Source of the DNA: Prevotellaceae bacterium | GTDB taxonomy: Bacteria > Bacteroidota > Bacteroidia > Bacteroidales > Paludibacteraceae | NCBI GenBank assembly: GCA_031271465.1 | Contig: JAISVR010000007.1 | Location: 1-61,713, forward strand | Direction of reading: 5' to 3' | DNA: 61,713 nucleotides | Shown here: piece after piece, positions 1 through 8,596 of the stretch | Position numbering within the stretch: position 1 is the stretch's first letter | Layout: every line of letters begins with the position of its first letter | Made by a program: the position numbers and the translations under genes | The notes under the pieces: model-generated | The model's database searches: none | What the model was told of the DNA's origin: nothing | Seen by the model: the letters and a program-made list of their open reading frames with translations, nothing else

Positions 1-1660
1 GCTTGTCGCCGGTCTTGGTGAGCATTGGGGTGCCGATGTTGTTGATGCCGATGATTTTGCCGTCTGTGTCTAATTGGACATCGGCGTCTTCAAACACTTC
101 CCAGTCGACATGACTGTAAATAATATTTTCAAGTCCAAAGGGTACAAGCGGTTGTGTGCCGCCCAACGGGGGACATTCCAGCACTGCAAGCTCGGAACTT
201 GTATAGGGCTTGCCGCCGTTCTCGGGATTGGAACCGATGCCCAAGTCTATCTCCGTTTGAGCCTTAGAACCTACGGAAAAACTGTATTCAGGATTGCCGC
301 CGTAAGCATATACAATAGCGTTAAATCCTCCTGCATCAGCTATTATCTGATAAGTAGTTCCTGCATCAACATTCACAGCAATAGATTTATAGCCATCATT
401 CGTTCCTGCCACAGAAACCCAACCGGAAAGAGTTAGCTCCGTAGAATTAGCAAGATTTTTCAAATGAATATCTCCCATAAACTTAGTTGGAGTTACAATA
501 GACACTTTGTAATTACTGAAATCGCTCCCATAAGCTTTTACATAGGGGGCAACAAAAACGATTTCTTCCAACATCTGCTCAACCGGTGCAAGCACAGTCA
601 TAGAGGCATCGGAACTGGAACCTCCCGATTCGGGCGCTGTAAAGAAAGCAACCTCTACAGGTTTGCTTGCTTCAATATAACTGCCTCCGCTGGGTGAAGT
701 ATATTCATAATACTCTGTTTGATTGAGTGTTGCTTTTAGTACACCATCTACTTTCACTTCCGTACAGCCTTGCGCTGCCATCACGCGCACATAAACTTCG
801 TTTGACTCGTTCTGAGGCGTAGTAACCAAATAATTCTTACCCCAAAGATGCGTAGGGAAAAGCTGTTCGTATTCATAATCGCCGGGGTTGCTATGTGCTC
901 CACCGGTGAATACCGCAATCGGATAACATTCGCTTGCTGTACCTTTTTTTGTGCGAAAAACGGTTCCAGACAAATCATTTTGCCCTTTATCACCACTATT
1001 AGGGCTTTTTGCACGCAACTGATATACTTCTCCTTTATTAAGTGTAACAGTAAATGCAGGAAGCAATTCGTCCCCATAGCCTTCGAGTAAACAAGCCGGT
1101 ACAACTTCTATTTCTGTTCCGTCCCGGGTAGCTACAACCAAAGCCTCAGAGGGTTGGGGATAGCTATCCTTTGTCATACCTGCATGGCTTACCACAATAT
1201 ATTCGTTCCCTAATGCTTCAATAGGATAGACATTACCAAAATCGGCAGTATCATCTCCACTTAATCCGGCATAAAGCGAAACTTTTTGCAGGGTTGTGCC
1301 ATCATTTTCAAATGCTACAATTTTATAGCCCGTTTTGCTCTCTTGATTGATAAGAGTCGTGTAACAATTCCGCAAATCGCCACCTGTAATAGCATCTGTA
1401 TCATCGGTGCTTACCATTTCGATAATTGTAGTACCTGCGTTAAAGTTTTTGGTGGTTACCAAGCCGTTAGCATCAGTAAATTCAAGCTTCCCTATTCGCT
1501 CTGCCGATACGATAAGCAACATTGTTTTTTCGCGTTTCGGGTTTGCTTTGATAAAACTCAAATAAAATTCCGAGCCTTGTGTACTTGGCATTTCCATTTG
1601 AGCAAAGGCTTCCGAGAAACCAAAGCAAGCAAGCAGTATATATAGAATGTGTTTTTTCAT
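1..1660 (-). CDS. Secreted IgGFc-binding-like surface protein, N-terminal part (C-terminus beyond left edge)
   Basis: An ATG at 1660 (minus strand) opens a frame with no stop through 553 codons to the left edge, so only the N-terminal part is present. It begins MKKHILYILLACFGFSEAFA, a clear signal peptide, followed by QMEMPSTQGSEFYLSF. The G-x-E-F-Y-x-x-F start, paired beta-strand segments and a PxxxWGKNYLVTTP-like stretch near residue 280 resemble the IgGFc-binding N-terminal domain found in many large Bacteroidota adhesins. That family call is from recognition, not a search. It lies 107 nt downstream of, and on the same strand as, another large secreted protein, with a dispersed repeat in between. 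It is probably exported by Sec; any type IX sorting domain would lie outside the window. Many short frames on the opposite strand here are shadows of this gene. Confidence 0.8.
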   Translation of the reverse strand, partial: MKKHILYILLACFGFSEAFAQMEMPSTQGSEFYLSFIKANPKREKTMLLIVSAERIGKLEFTDANGLVTTKNFNAGTTIIEMVSTDDTDAITGGDLRNCYTTLINQESKTGYKIVAFENDGTTLQKVSLYAGLSGDDTADFGNVYPIEALGNEYIVVSHAGMTKDSYPQPSEALVVATRDGTEIEVVPACLLEGYGDELLPAFTVTLNKGEVYQLRAKSPNSGDKGQNDLSGTVFRTKKGTASECYPIAVFTGGAHSNPGDYEYEQLFPTHLWGKNYLVTTPQNESNEVYVRVMAAQGCTEVKVDGVLKATLNQTEYYEYTSPSGGSYIEASKPVEVAFFTAPESGGSSSDASMTVLAPVEQMLEEIVFVAPYVKAYGSDFSNYKVSIVTPTKFMGDIHLKNLANSTELTLSGWVSVAGTNDGYKSIAVNVDAGTTYQIIADAGGFNAIVYAYGGNPEYSFSVGSKAQTEIDLGIGSNPENGGKPYTSSELAVLECPPLGGTQPLVPFGLENIIYSHVDWEVFEDADVQLDTDGKIIGINNIGTPMLTKTGDK

Positions 1661-1670
1661 AATATATTAA

Positions 1671-1765
1671 TTGTCTGAACCTTGATTTTTACAAGATTCT
1701 CTTAATTTGCAGGATTATTCTTATCCTGTTAATCTTTCAATCCTGAAAATCTTAGTTCAAGATTA
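1671..1765. repeat. Dispersed repeat with inverted ends (family 1, copy A)
   Basis: An AT-rich spacer of about 95 bp starts with TGTCTGAACC and ends with a GTTCAAGATT-type sequence, so its ends form short imperfect inverted repeats. A second copy with the same ends and similar interior (AATCTTAGT..GTTCAAGATT) lies at about 4134-4220. Between them sits the secreted-protein gene at 1768-4098. Confidence 0.6.
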
Positions 1766-1767
1766 TG

Positions 1768-4098
1768 TTATTTACAGCAAGCGTCATTTGCTGGCATTGC
1801 CGATTGTCCGTTTGCACTGATATAAATAAACGGTACATAAATCACCCCTGAACCTGATGTGTTGTTTATGTAAATTTCGGTCGATGTACTTGCATTAATC
1901 GCTGTCGATGTAAGGCTTATTCCCTTGTTTTCGTAGTTAGAGAAATTGCCCGATGTTACTACTGCCCCTGCAGCACTACCTGTGGTAATCGTAAAGCTAC
2001 GATTGCTTCCCGGAGCGTAAATACTTGCCGTAATTTGTCCTACTTCGGCTACGGTAATTATCAAACTTTGTCCGGCAGGAATTTCATACGCACCATACTG
2101 ATTTGGAGTTGTAGCTTTGGTGTCAGCGGCAGCGTTGTAAGCGGCAGCAACGGTTGAGCCTTGAATAAAGGCAGGTGTACTAAATTCATCGGAGTTCATA
2201 CAGGCAGCGTACGGGAAATCTGTTAATACACCGGCTCCTGTGGTGAACTTAATCACAATTTCATCGTTTGTGTTTCCCCAGCAATCTTCAACATATCCGG
2301 CAGGAATAGTAATTGTGTATTCTTCTTCGCTTTCCAGATTAGAATAAGTAAAGCGGGTTTCATCGCCTGTTACCGACACGGCACCCAACGAAGGGGAGCC
2401 TGCACCGGTAATCGTAACTGTACCGGTACCTGTTGCCGTAATATCTTCATCGAAAGTGAAAACAGCCATGCCACTCAAGCCAAGTCCTGTTGCTCCATTA
2501 GCAGGACGGGTACCACCTGCTATGGTATCGGGCTTATGAGTGTGATTTACAACTGTTACTTCGTATTCTTTTATTGCCGTAGCATCTAAGCCTGCTTCTG
2601 CTTTTTCTGACGAAACAATAATATTTACAGGATTAGTATAATTTGTTGGATATGGTAATGCTATTGGCGTTGTTGCAATCGAATTCGTACGAACAACAGG
2701 ATTCAAAGGGTCTAATGCCACACTTGCAGGAAGAGTTACCATAATTTTTGTACCGCTTATCACACCTCTATAGCATTCCTTGTTATATCCGGTAAAGTAA
2801 AAACTATCTATATTGCATTTTATGTCAGCAGGAGCGCGCGAGATTTTAACTACATAATCTCGTTGCTCCCCATTTTCGGCAACAATCGTGTATATTACCG
2901 GATTGGTGTTATTTTCAGCGGGTAATGACTGTGAAAAATTGTAAGAAGTATGAGTTAATGGGTCGGGGTCATTGTTTTTATTTTTCATCAGTGTGGAGTC
3001 ACATCCCGGAGTCCAGGCATTCATAAATGTTCTACACAACAATCCGTCTGTTTCATAAACAGGAGCTAATACAGCTAATTCCGCATCCGTAATAGTGAAT
3101 GGAACAGTAACACCGATTGTATCGGCTGTATTATCAACTGTACCTATTAAGTTATTACCTTTAAATGGAACTGTGAATTTGGTAATCTTGATTTCATTTC
3201 CTTTTGAAGCAGGGATTTTGTTTACGGTAACTTCGTATGTACGATTATCGCTACCATCTGTAACTTCATAACTCACTACTGATGAAAAATCGTGTGGAGT
3301 AGTATCATCAGAACCTGCCGCAAACGAAGTTCCTGTGATTAATGAAATATCCTCAGGAACAACATTGGTAATATCAGTAGCATAAGGTACTTTATCAACA
3401 ACAATCGTACTTATCGTTCCTAAATTGGTAGTAGTTATAACACCATCATATCCGGGAATTAAAGTAAATCCATCAATAATTGGTCCAGGCAATGAAATCC
3501 AAACAGATAAATTTCCTAAATAAATAGTTTGATTATTACCATATTGTGTTCTTCCGCCACCAGAACTCTGACTTATACTACCAGGACTACCTGCAGCATA
3601 ATAAGTTCTGCGAAATAAACGAAAAGATTTTGTACCTACAGGTGGTGTTATTTCTGCATTTGCACAAGCATTAGCTCTAATATCTGCTCCGAATTCCTGT
3701 ATGCCTATTACAGAGTTTGCATCAAATGGACATTTATCAGAAAAAGCAATAGCGCCATCTTGGGCAGACCCTTGATTCGTACTGCCATTTACAATGATTT
3801 TAGAGATACTTGAACTGGCACTATTAGCTGTAAGGCTGCCTTCAAAATATGCGCTACCGTCATCAAGCAATCCTGCATTATTTCCTGTAACCCCGCAAAA
3901 ATTCTGAGAAGTATATCCTTTTGATGCATTAGTTGAAAATTCTTTTGCAGAGCCATTATTAATGGTAGTATTAGCCCAAGCATTAGGCATACCATAACCC
4001 ATTTCGACATCAGGTGCTTGCGCACTCGCATTTACAGCGCAAAACAACGCAACAATAATTATTGCCCATTTAAAAATTTGTGTTTTCATTGTATTCAT
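1768..4098 (-). CDS. Large secreted beta-sandwich protein with SbsA-type Ig-like domain
   Basis: This 776-residue protein starts with a Sec signal peptide (MNTMKTQIFKWAIIIVALFC then AVNASAQA). After an N-terminal region of unknown type there are repeats containing YEVTV-N/VK-type strands (about residues 215-300, 300-420 and 425-520), resembling the DUF5018-like repeats of Bacteroidota surface proteins. About residues 525-635 match the Big_5/SbsA Ig-like fold: TRPANGATG, then FTFDEDI, then YTITIPAGYVEDCWGN. The C-terminus (residues about 640-776) is another beta-rich module and ends ANDACCK. I see no type IX C-terminal sorting domain, so it is probably periplasmic or retained at the surface by its partner. 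It is followed on the same strand by the IgGFc-binding-like gene. The function is unknown beyond surface or adhesin-like. Confidence 0.75.
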   Translation of the reverse strand: MNTMKTQIFKWAIIIVALFCAVNASAQAPDVEMGYGMPNAWANTTINNGSAKEFSTNASKGYTSQNFCGVTGNNAGLLDDGSAYFEGSLTANSASSSISKIIVNGSTNQGSAQDGAIAFSDKCPFDANSVIGIQEFGADIRANACANAEITPPVGTKSFRLFRRTYYAAGSPGSISQSSGGGRTQYGNNQTIYLGNLSVWISLPGPIIDGFTLIPGYDGVITTTNLGTISTIVVDKVPYATDITNVVPEDISLITGTSFAAGSDDTTPHDFSSVVSYEVTDGSDNRTYEVTVNKIPASKGNEIKITKFTVPFKGNNLIGTVDNTADTIGVTVPFTITDAELAVLAPVYETDGLLCRTFMNAWTPGCDSTLMKNKNNDPDPLTHTSYNFSQSLPAENNTNPVIYTIVAENGEQRDYVVKISRAPADIKCNIDSFYFTGYNKECYRGVISGTKIMVTLPASVALDPLNPVVRTNSIATTPIALPYPTNYTNPVNIIVSSEKAEAGLDATAIKEYEVTVVNHTHKPDTIAGGTRPANGATGLGLSGMAVFTFDEDITATGTGTVTITGAGSPSLGAVSVTGDETRFTYSNLESEEEYTITIPAGYVEDCWGNTNDEIVIKFTTGAGVLTDFPYAACMNSDEFSTPAFIQGSTVAAAYNAAADTKATTPNQYGAYEIPAGQSLIITVAEVGQITASIYAPGSNRSFTITTGSAAGAVVTSGNFSNYENKGISLTSTAINASTSTEIYINNTSGSGVIYVPFIYISANGQSAMPANDACCK

Positions 4099-4133
4099 TT
4101 TATTTTGTTTTTTTGATTTAAGGTTTCTATTTT

Positions 4134-4220
4134 TTGTCTGAACCAGGATTTTTGGGATTAAAAGATTAACAAAATTTTTCGTGTTTTCTTGATAATCTTA
4201 GTAAAATCACTGGTTCAAGA
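4134..4220. repeat. Dispersed repeat with inverted ends (family 1, copy B)
   Basis: Begins TGTCTGAACCAGGATTTTTG and ends CACTGGTTCAAGA, giving inverted ends TCTGAACCAG/CTGGTTCAAGA. It shares its ends and interior words with the spacer at 1671-1765. It runs up to the stop codon of the PIN-domain toxin gene. Confidence 0.6.
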
Positions 4221-4223
4221 TTT

Positions 4224-4637
4224 TCATCTTTTGTTAAACACAAAATCCAAGCCTTGTGCTACATAATGCTTAAACGCCCTGTCGGAAAAAATCACCGCTC
4301 GTTTATCGGCAATTGCTTGCGCTATTATGGCATGGTCGTTCATATCTTTATGGCTTTCTTTTATTTTCAGGTTTGTATATGCTACTAAATGCTTTTCATT
4401 AAAATAGACAATTTCAATACCAAGCTGTCCTAATCCATCAAGCAAATCCTGTTCTGTTTTAAATTGCTTCTTTTCCAATTTTCCAATCCGAAACAACAAC
4501 AGCAATTCTGCAATTGCTACTGAACTTGTATAGAGTAAATTTCCATAATCAAACAACAAGGGCTCCACATCACTACCAATTTCATCGCGATTTTGTAATA
4601 AAAAAACAAGAATATTTGTATCCAAATAATATTGCAT
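4224..4637 (-). CDS. PIN-domain ribonuclease toxin (VapC-like)
   Basis: A 137-residue PIN-domain protein, the usual VapC length. The expected acidic residues are visible: Asp in MQYYLDTNILVF, Glu in SVAIAELLLL, Asp in KDMNDHAIIAQA, and the SDRAFKHY segment near the C-terminus. PIN toxins cut RNA, often tRNA or rRNA, with a metal ion held by these residues, and are neutralised by a small antitoxin. A 44-codon frame ends 1 nt upstream of its ATG and is the candidate antitoxin. No other toxin family fits as well. The target RNA cannot be inferred. Confidence 0.85.
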   Translation of the reverse strand: MQYYLDTNILVFLLQNRDEIGSDVEPLLFDYGNLLYTSSVAIAELLLLFRIGKLEKKQFKTEQDLLDGLGQLGIEIVYFNEKHLVAYTNLKIKESHKDMNDHAIIAQAIADKRAVIFSDRAFKHYVAQGLDFVFNKR

Positions 4638-4638
4638 A

Positions 4639-4773
4639 TTATTTCAATATGGCACGCATAGCACTTTTACTTATTGGTATAGACTCCCTGTTTTGCCAAT
4701 ACAAGGCTACGGGCGAAAGTTTTTTTTCTCCCAACAAGGTTTTGCCTGCTCTTTTTATTTCTTTGGATTTCAT
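4639..4773 (-). CDS. Small putative antitoxin partner of the PIN toxin
   Basis: A 44-residue frame, ATG at 4773 to TAA at 4639-4641. It starts MKSKEIKRAGKTLL and ends SKSAMRAILK. It is basic and ends 1 nt before the PIN toxin start, the tight spacing typical of toxin-antitoxin pairs. A TATATTTG promoter box lies about 43 nt upstream with no other gene between. I do not recognise the family. It is shorter than classical VapB antitoxins (about 70-90 residues), so it could be an unusually small antitoxin or the remnant of a larger one. Confidence 0.6.
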   Translation of the reverse strand: MKSKEIKRAGKTLLGEKKLSPVALYWQNRESIPISKSAMRAILK

Positions 4774-4815
4774 GTATTTTTTAACCTTTCGTAGTTTTCA
4801 CCTAATTTCAGCCCA

Positions 4816-4823
4816 CAAATATA
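4816..4823 (-). promoter_or_regulatory. TAnnTTTG promoter box for the toxin-antitoxin pair
   Basis: Minus-strand TATATTTG matches the Bacteroidota -7 box. It lies about 43 nt before the 44-codon antitoxin start. Confidence 0.6.
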
Positions 4824-4972
4824 AAAACAAAAAAAACTCTTCACAAAAAATAATGCCTTGAAAATGAAAATGTTTTATCATCAATTTAAATTTTTATGTT
4901 TTTTTAATAATTAATACAGCTTTTGAGAAGTAAAAGTGAATGTAACGAGTAAATTTAGAAATGATTTTTTCG

Positions 4973-4980
4973 TATTTTTG
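4973..4980 (+). promoter_or_regulatory. TAnnTTTG promoter box for hisH
   Basis: TATTTTTG lies about 27 nt before the GTG at 5008. An in-frame ATG at 4936 lies upstream of this box and would not be in the transcript, which decides the hisH start in favour of GTG 5008. Confidence 0.65.
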
Positions 4981-5007
4981 CAGCGTTTTAAAAATCCGAT
5001 TTTTAAG

Positions 5008-5595
5008 GTGAATATCGTTATCATAAAATATAATGCCGGCAATGTTCAATCCGTTTACTATGCGCTTGAACGATTGGGCTATACAGCTACTGTAAGCGAT
5101 GAACCTGCCGTTATTCGTTCGGCAGATTATGTTATTTTTCCCGGTGTAGGCGAAGCGGCTTCGGCAATGAAATATTTGCAAGAAAAGGGATTGGACAGCG
5201 TAATCCGTTCGCTTACTCAACCTGTTTTGGGTATTTGCCTCGGTTTGCAACTGATGTGTTCCCACTCTGAAGAAGGGAATGTAGATTGCCTTGGCATTTT
5301 TCCTCAACGGGTGAAACGCTTTCCTAACACGGAAAAAGTACCGCAGATTGGATGGAACGATATTTTTGAACTGCACAATCCTGTATTTAAAGGTATTAAA
5401 GAACATTCTTATGTATATTTTGTACATGGATATTATGCCGAATTGGGCGAAAATACCATAGCTACCACTTATTATACGCAGAATTACAGCGCTGCTCTGT
5501 GCAAAGAGAATTTTTATGCCATGCAATTTCATCCCGAAAAATCGGGCGATATTGGAGAGCAAATATTACGCAATTTTTTAGAGTTGAAAAACTGA
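5008..5595 (+). CDS. hisH: Imidazole glycerol phosphate synthase, glutaminase subunit HisH
   Basis: HisH is the glutamine amidotransferase subunit that passes ammonia to HisF in histidine synthesis. The family start (M)NIVIIKYNAGNVQSV coincides with a GTG at 5008, giving 195 residues, normal for HisH. The longer frame from ATG 4936 adds a stretch unlike the family and precedes the promoter box. The catalytic triad is intact: Cys in GICLGLQLM, and His and Glu in MQFHPEKSG. hisF follows 162 nt downstream; hisA, often between them, is absent. The intact glutaminase contrasts with the damaged ones in GuaA and NadE later in the window. Confidence 0.95.
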   Translation: MNIVIIKYNAGNVQSVYYALERLGYTATVSDEPAVIRSADYVIFPGVGEAASAMKYLQEKGLDSVIRSLTQPVLGICLGLQLMCSHSEEGNVDCLGIFPQRVKRFPNTEKVPQIGWNDIFELHNPVFKGIKEHSYVYFVHGYYAELGENTIATTYYTQNYSAALCKENFYAMQFHPEKSGDIGEQILRNFLELKN

Positions 5596-5615
5596 AATTC
5601 AAAATCAGCTTTAAA

Positions 5616-5660
5616 TTAGTTTCAGATTGCTTCGTTCCTCGCAATGACGCAAAACCCAAG
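5616..5660. repeat. Partial copy of the CGTCATTGCGAGG palindromic repeat (family 2)
   Basis: The hisH-hisF gap contains GATTGCTTCGTTCCTCGCAA followed by TGACG, half of the palindromic unit that forms a tandem array at 8079-8451. Confidence 0.7.
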
Positions 5661-5757
5661 AGCAGTGTGTTATTGCGAGCGATGGCGAAGTAATCCGGGA
5701 AAAAGATTATAAGTTAGATACACATACTTTTACCAATAATGAACTATAATAAATAAA

Positions 5758-6519
5758 ATGAAGATGTTAACAAAAAGAATTATTCCCTGTCTTGATGTAA
5801 AAGATGGGAAAACCGTAAAAGGTATCAATTTTGTAGATATTAAAACCGTGGGCGATCCGGTAGAATTGGGTGCACTGTATGCGAAAATGGGTGCCGACGA
5901 ACTTGTTTTTTTGGATATTACCGCTACGAACGAAAAGCGCAAAACTCTTTCGGACCTTGTTGCCCGTGTGGCGCAAAATATTAACATTCCGTTCTGCGTG
6001 GGCGGAGGAATCAGTAGTGTGGAAGATGTGCGGGTGTTGCTTGGCTGCGGTGCGGACAAGATTTCGGTAAATACTGCCGCTGTAAAAAATCCGCAATTGC
6101 TCACGGAGCTTGCCGGCGAATTTGGTTCGCAATGCGTGGTAATTGCTATTGATGTAAAACAGGTGGACGGCGAGTGGTTTGTATGTACGCACGGCGGACA
6201 GGTGGTAACAGATATTAAAGCGCTCGATTGGGCAATTGAAGCGGTACGACTTGGTGCAGGCGAAATCCTCGTTACTTCGATGAACCACGACGGAACAAAA
6301 AATGGCTTTGCACTGGATATTACCCGTGCGATGAGCGAAGCGGTAAATGTACCGGTAATTGCCAGCGGCGGTGCCGGAACAATGGAGCATTTCGCAGAAG
6401 CTCTAACAGAAGGGAAAGCCGATGCTGCATTGGGCGCAAGCGTTTTCCATTACAAAGAAATTGAAATCCCTGCACTAAAACAGTTTTTGAAAGAAAAAGG
6501 AATAGAAGTGCGCTTGTAA
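5758..6519 (+). CDS. hisF: Imidazole glycerol phosphate synthase, cyclase subunit HisF
   Basis: HisF is a TIM barrel that uses ammonia from HisH to close the imidazole ring, giving IGP and AICAR. The 253 residues match the family length. Family landmarks: [17 protein letters not shown] (first catalytic Asp), FLDITAT, GGGISS (phosphate loop), [14 protein letters not shown] (second catalytic Asp), [12 protein letters not shown] and [11 protein letters not shown]. The start MKMLTKR could be ATG 5758 or the in-frame ATG at 5764. It probably forms an operon with hisH. Confidence 0.97.
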   Translation: MKMLTKRIIPCLDVKDGKTVKGINFVDIKTVGDPVELGALYAKMGADELVFLDITATNEKRKTLSDLVARVAQNINIPFCVGGGISSVEDVRVLLGCGADKISVNTAAVKNPQLLTELAGEFGSQCVVIAIDVKQVDGEWFVCTHGGQVVTDIKALDWAIEAVRLGAGEILVTSMNHDGTKNGFALDITRAMSEAVNVPVIASGGAGTMEHFAEALTEGKADAALGASVFHYKEIEIPALKQFLKEKGIEVRL

Positions 6520-6539
6520 AAACAGGTAAGCTGTAAAAA

Positions 6540-7252
6540 GAGGCTGTTCTAAAAATATTTTTGAACGCAGATGACGCGGAGAATGCAGATTTTTAAATGA
6601 GAGAATATTATGCTTATGTGCTATCCCCTAAGCAAGGGGTACTCCCTAATATTATTAACCCCTCCGCTTCGCTCGTCCCCTTATCTAACCCCTCCCCCCG
6701 TCGGGGTACTCCCCTTTAAAAAAGGGGAGAATTATACACAAACATTCTTCATTGCACAAACACGAAGCTTGAGCAACAGTTCTCCCCTTATTTAAGGGGA
6801 GTGCCCGAAGGGCGAGGGGTTAATAATATTAGGGAGTACCCCAACGGGGGGGAGGGGTTAGATATAAAGATACAAGCGAAGCCGAGAGGTTATACTAAAA
6901 GAGGATGTGCCAACTATGCAGTGTAAGTAGCTTAGGAAAAAAAAGCTGTCCTAAAAGTATTTTTGAACGCAGATGACGCGGATAATGCAGATTTTTAAAT
7001 GAGAGAATATTATGCTTATGTGCTATCCCCTAAGCAGGGGTACTCCCTAATATTATTAACCCCTCCGCTTCGCTCGTCCCCTTATCTAACCCCTCCCCCC
7101 GTTGGGGTACTCCCCTTTAAAAAAGGGGAGAATTATGCACAAACATTCTTCATTGCACAAACACGAAGCTTGAGCAACAGTTCTCCCCTTATTTTAAGGG
7201 GAGTGCCCGAAGGGCGAGGGGTTAATATCTGCGTTCTTTTAGAACAGCTCCT
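6540..7252. repeat. Composite repeat region with two long direct copies and inverted ends (families 3 and 4)
   Basis: This 736-bp gene-free stretch holds two near-identical direct copies of about 290 bp (about 6539-6830 and 6941-7227). Each starts with a CTGTTCTAAAA/CTGTCCTAAAA word and GAACGCAGATGACGCGGA, followed by hairpins built on ACCCCTCC.. and CTCCCCTT..AAGGGGAG. At the far end the order reverses (ATCTGCGTTCTTTTAGAACA), so the block is bounded by inverted CTGTTCTAAAA/TTTTAGAACAG ends. No transposase frame is present. It looks like non-autonomous mobile sequence. Confidence 0.75.
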
Positions 7253-7255
7253 TTT

Positions 7256-7981
7256 TTATTCTCCCAAAATATGAGCTTCCGTTCTACGATTGTTGGCTCT
7301 GCCTTCGGGCGTATCGTTGGTATCGATGGGCATGCTTAGTCCGTAACCTTTCGCAGTAAGTCGCTCTTCTTTAATGCCTTTCTTTACCAAATAAGCTTTT
7401 ACCACATCGGCGCGACCTTGCGAAAGGCGCATATTAGACTCCGCACTGCCAACATTGTCGGTATGTCCGGCAATTTCCATGTTTATGGACGACTTGTATT
7501 TGAGCAGTTCTACCAAATTGTCGAGAGCAACAAACGAGGCGGGCTTGAGCGTAGTTTTGTTCGTATCGAAATATACATTATCTAAAATCAGCGTGCGGGG
7601 CAATTCATATTTTATAGTGTAGTTCATCGTAACTTTATTTTCTACCGGAGGAATGGGCAAGGTACGCAACACCGAATCTTTTCCCAGCGAAAGAAAACGC
7701 ACTTCGAATGCTTCTCCTTTGGGCAGCTCGATGGTAAAACGACCGTTTTCGTCCGACACGCCCGAATACACTTGTTTGGTAACAAGACTCACAAATGAAA
7801 TTTTATCGCCTTGTGTGGGTTTATCTTTCAGGTTGGTAACCAATACATTTACGGTGGCTGTCGAATCGGCGAGTATTGTTGCGGGCGTCGGTTCGAGCGT
7901 TTGTTTTTTGGTGGTTTTCTGGGCAAATCCATAAAGGCAACATCCCATTAAAAGCACGGCTGATAGGATTCGTATTTTCAT
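7256..7981 (-). CDS. OmpA-family protein with C-terminal peptidoglycan-binding domain
   Basis: A 241-residue envelope protein. Residues 1-20 (MKIRILSAVLLMGCCLYGFA) are a signal peptide. Residues about 40-125 form a carboxypeptidase-regulatory-like beta domain (GVSDENGRFTIELPKG). Residues about 130-241 are an OmpA C-terminal domain: LDNVYFDTNKTTLKP, IAGHTDNVGSAESNMRLSQG RAD.., and the closing NNRRTEAHI. Such domains bind diaminopimelate in peptidoglycan. There is no beta-barrel, so it is probably a periplasmic anchor protein. Its promoter box TAGCTTTG lies 23 nt upstream of the ATG. It stands alone between repeat regions. Confidence 0.9.
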   Translation of the reverse strand: MKIRILSAVLLMGCCLYGFAQKTTKKQTLEPTPATILADSTATVNVLVTNLKDKPTQGDKISFVSLVTKQVYSGVSDENGRFTIELPKGEAFEVRFLSLGKDSVLRTLPIPPVENKVTMNYTIKYELPRTLILDNVYFDTNKTTLKPASFVALDNLVELLKYKSSINMEIAGHTDNVGSAESNMRLSQGRADVVKAYLVKKGIKEERLTAKGYGLSMPIDTNDTPEGRANNRRTEAHILGE

Positions 7982-8003
7982 AATATTTAAATTATTAAAG
8001 TTA

Positions 8004-8011
8004 CAAAGCTA
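8004..8011 (-). promoter_or_regulatory. TAnnTTTG promoter box for the OmpA-family gene
   Basis: Minus-strand TAGCTTTG, 23 nt upstream of the ATG at 7981. Confidence 0.6.
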
Positions 8012-8078
8012 CTATTATTCTTTAAATAATAATGCGATTCGCTTAAAAAAACTCGGGACTATACCTTTGAGATATCTC

Positions 8079-8451
8079 CGTCATTGCGAGGTACGAAGCA
8101 ATCCAGAGAAAAATAGTACGAGAGATTGCTTCGTCGTACCTCCTCGCAATGACGCGTTTCGTCGTTTTCGTCATTGCTCTTCCCGTCATTGCGAGGAACG
8201 AAGCAATCTATAGAAAAAATAGTACGAGAGATTGTTTCGTCGTACCTCCTCGCAATGACGCGTTTCGTCGTTTTCGTCATTGCTCTTTCCGTCATTGCGA
8301 GGTACGAAGCAATCTATAGAAAAATAGTACGAGAGATTGCTTCGTCGTACCTCCTCGCAATGACGCGCGTTTCGTCGTTTTCGTCATTGCGAGGAACGAA
8401 GCAATCCATGCCTGTACTAAGATTGCTTCGTCGTACCTCCTCGCAATGACG
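8079..8451. repeat. Tandem array of four palindromic repeats (family 2)
   Basis: Four units at 8079-8154, 8184-8260, 8290-8365 and 8382-8451. Each is an imperfect palindrome: CGTCATTGCGAGGTACGAAG with CAATC, a short spacer, then GATTGCTTCGTCGTACCTCC with TCGCAATGACG. The first three start 105-106 bp apart because the linker GTTTCGTCGTTTTCGTCATT is repeated as well. Single or partial copies lie at 5616-5660, 18399-18558 and 20716-20748. Open frames on both strands here are by-products of the repeat. RNA from each unit would fold into a long hairpin. Confidence 0.9.
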
Positions 8452-8544
8452 GGAGGAGCAATGACGGGAAGAGCAATGACGGCGATGCTTTGCTTTACAA
8501 GCCTAAATAGAGATAAGTCTGAAAACCTTCTTTGGGCAATAAAA

Positions 8545-8574
8545 AAACCGCTCTGTCGAGAGCGGTTTTTCTTT
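8545..8574 (-). terminator. Intrinsic terminator after the ferredoxin gene
   Basis: AAAACCGCTCT, loop GTCG, AGAGCGGTTTT, with A and T runs on both sides. It lies 23 nt past the ferredoxin stop on the minus strand and would also stop plus-strand transcripts. Confidence 0.85.
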
Positions 8575-8596
8575 TCTGTTGCATGAAGCGTGATGC

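Noticed and set aside
74-1645. Several open frames on the plus strand and one on the minus strand of 60-120 codons
   Set aside because: They lie opposite or out of frame with the 553-codon secreted-protein frame on the minus strand, which has a signal peptide and domain similarity.
4936-5007. Longer N-terminus for HisH from ATG 4936
   Set aside because: The extra residues do not resemble HisH and the promoter box lies downstream of that ATG.
6610-7274. Two frames of 61 and 91 codons with LILLTPPLRSSPYL-type peptides
   Set aside because: They are translations of the family 3 hairpin repeat and occur once per copy.
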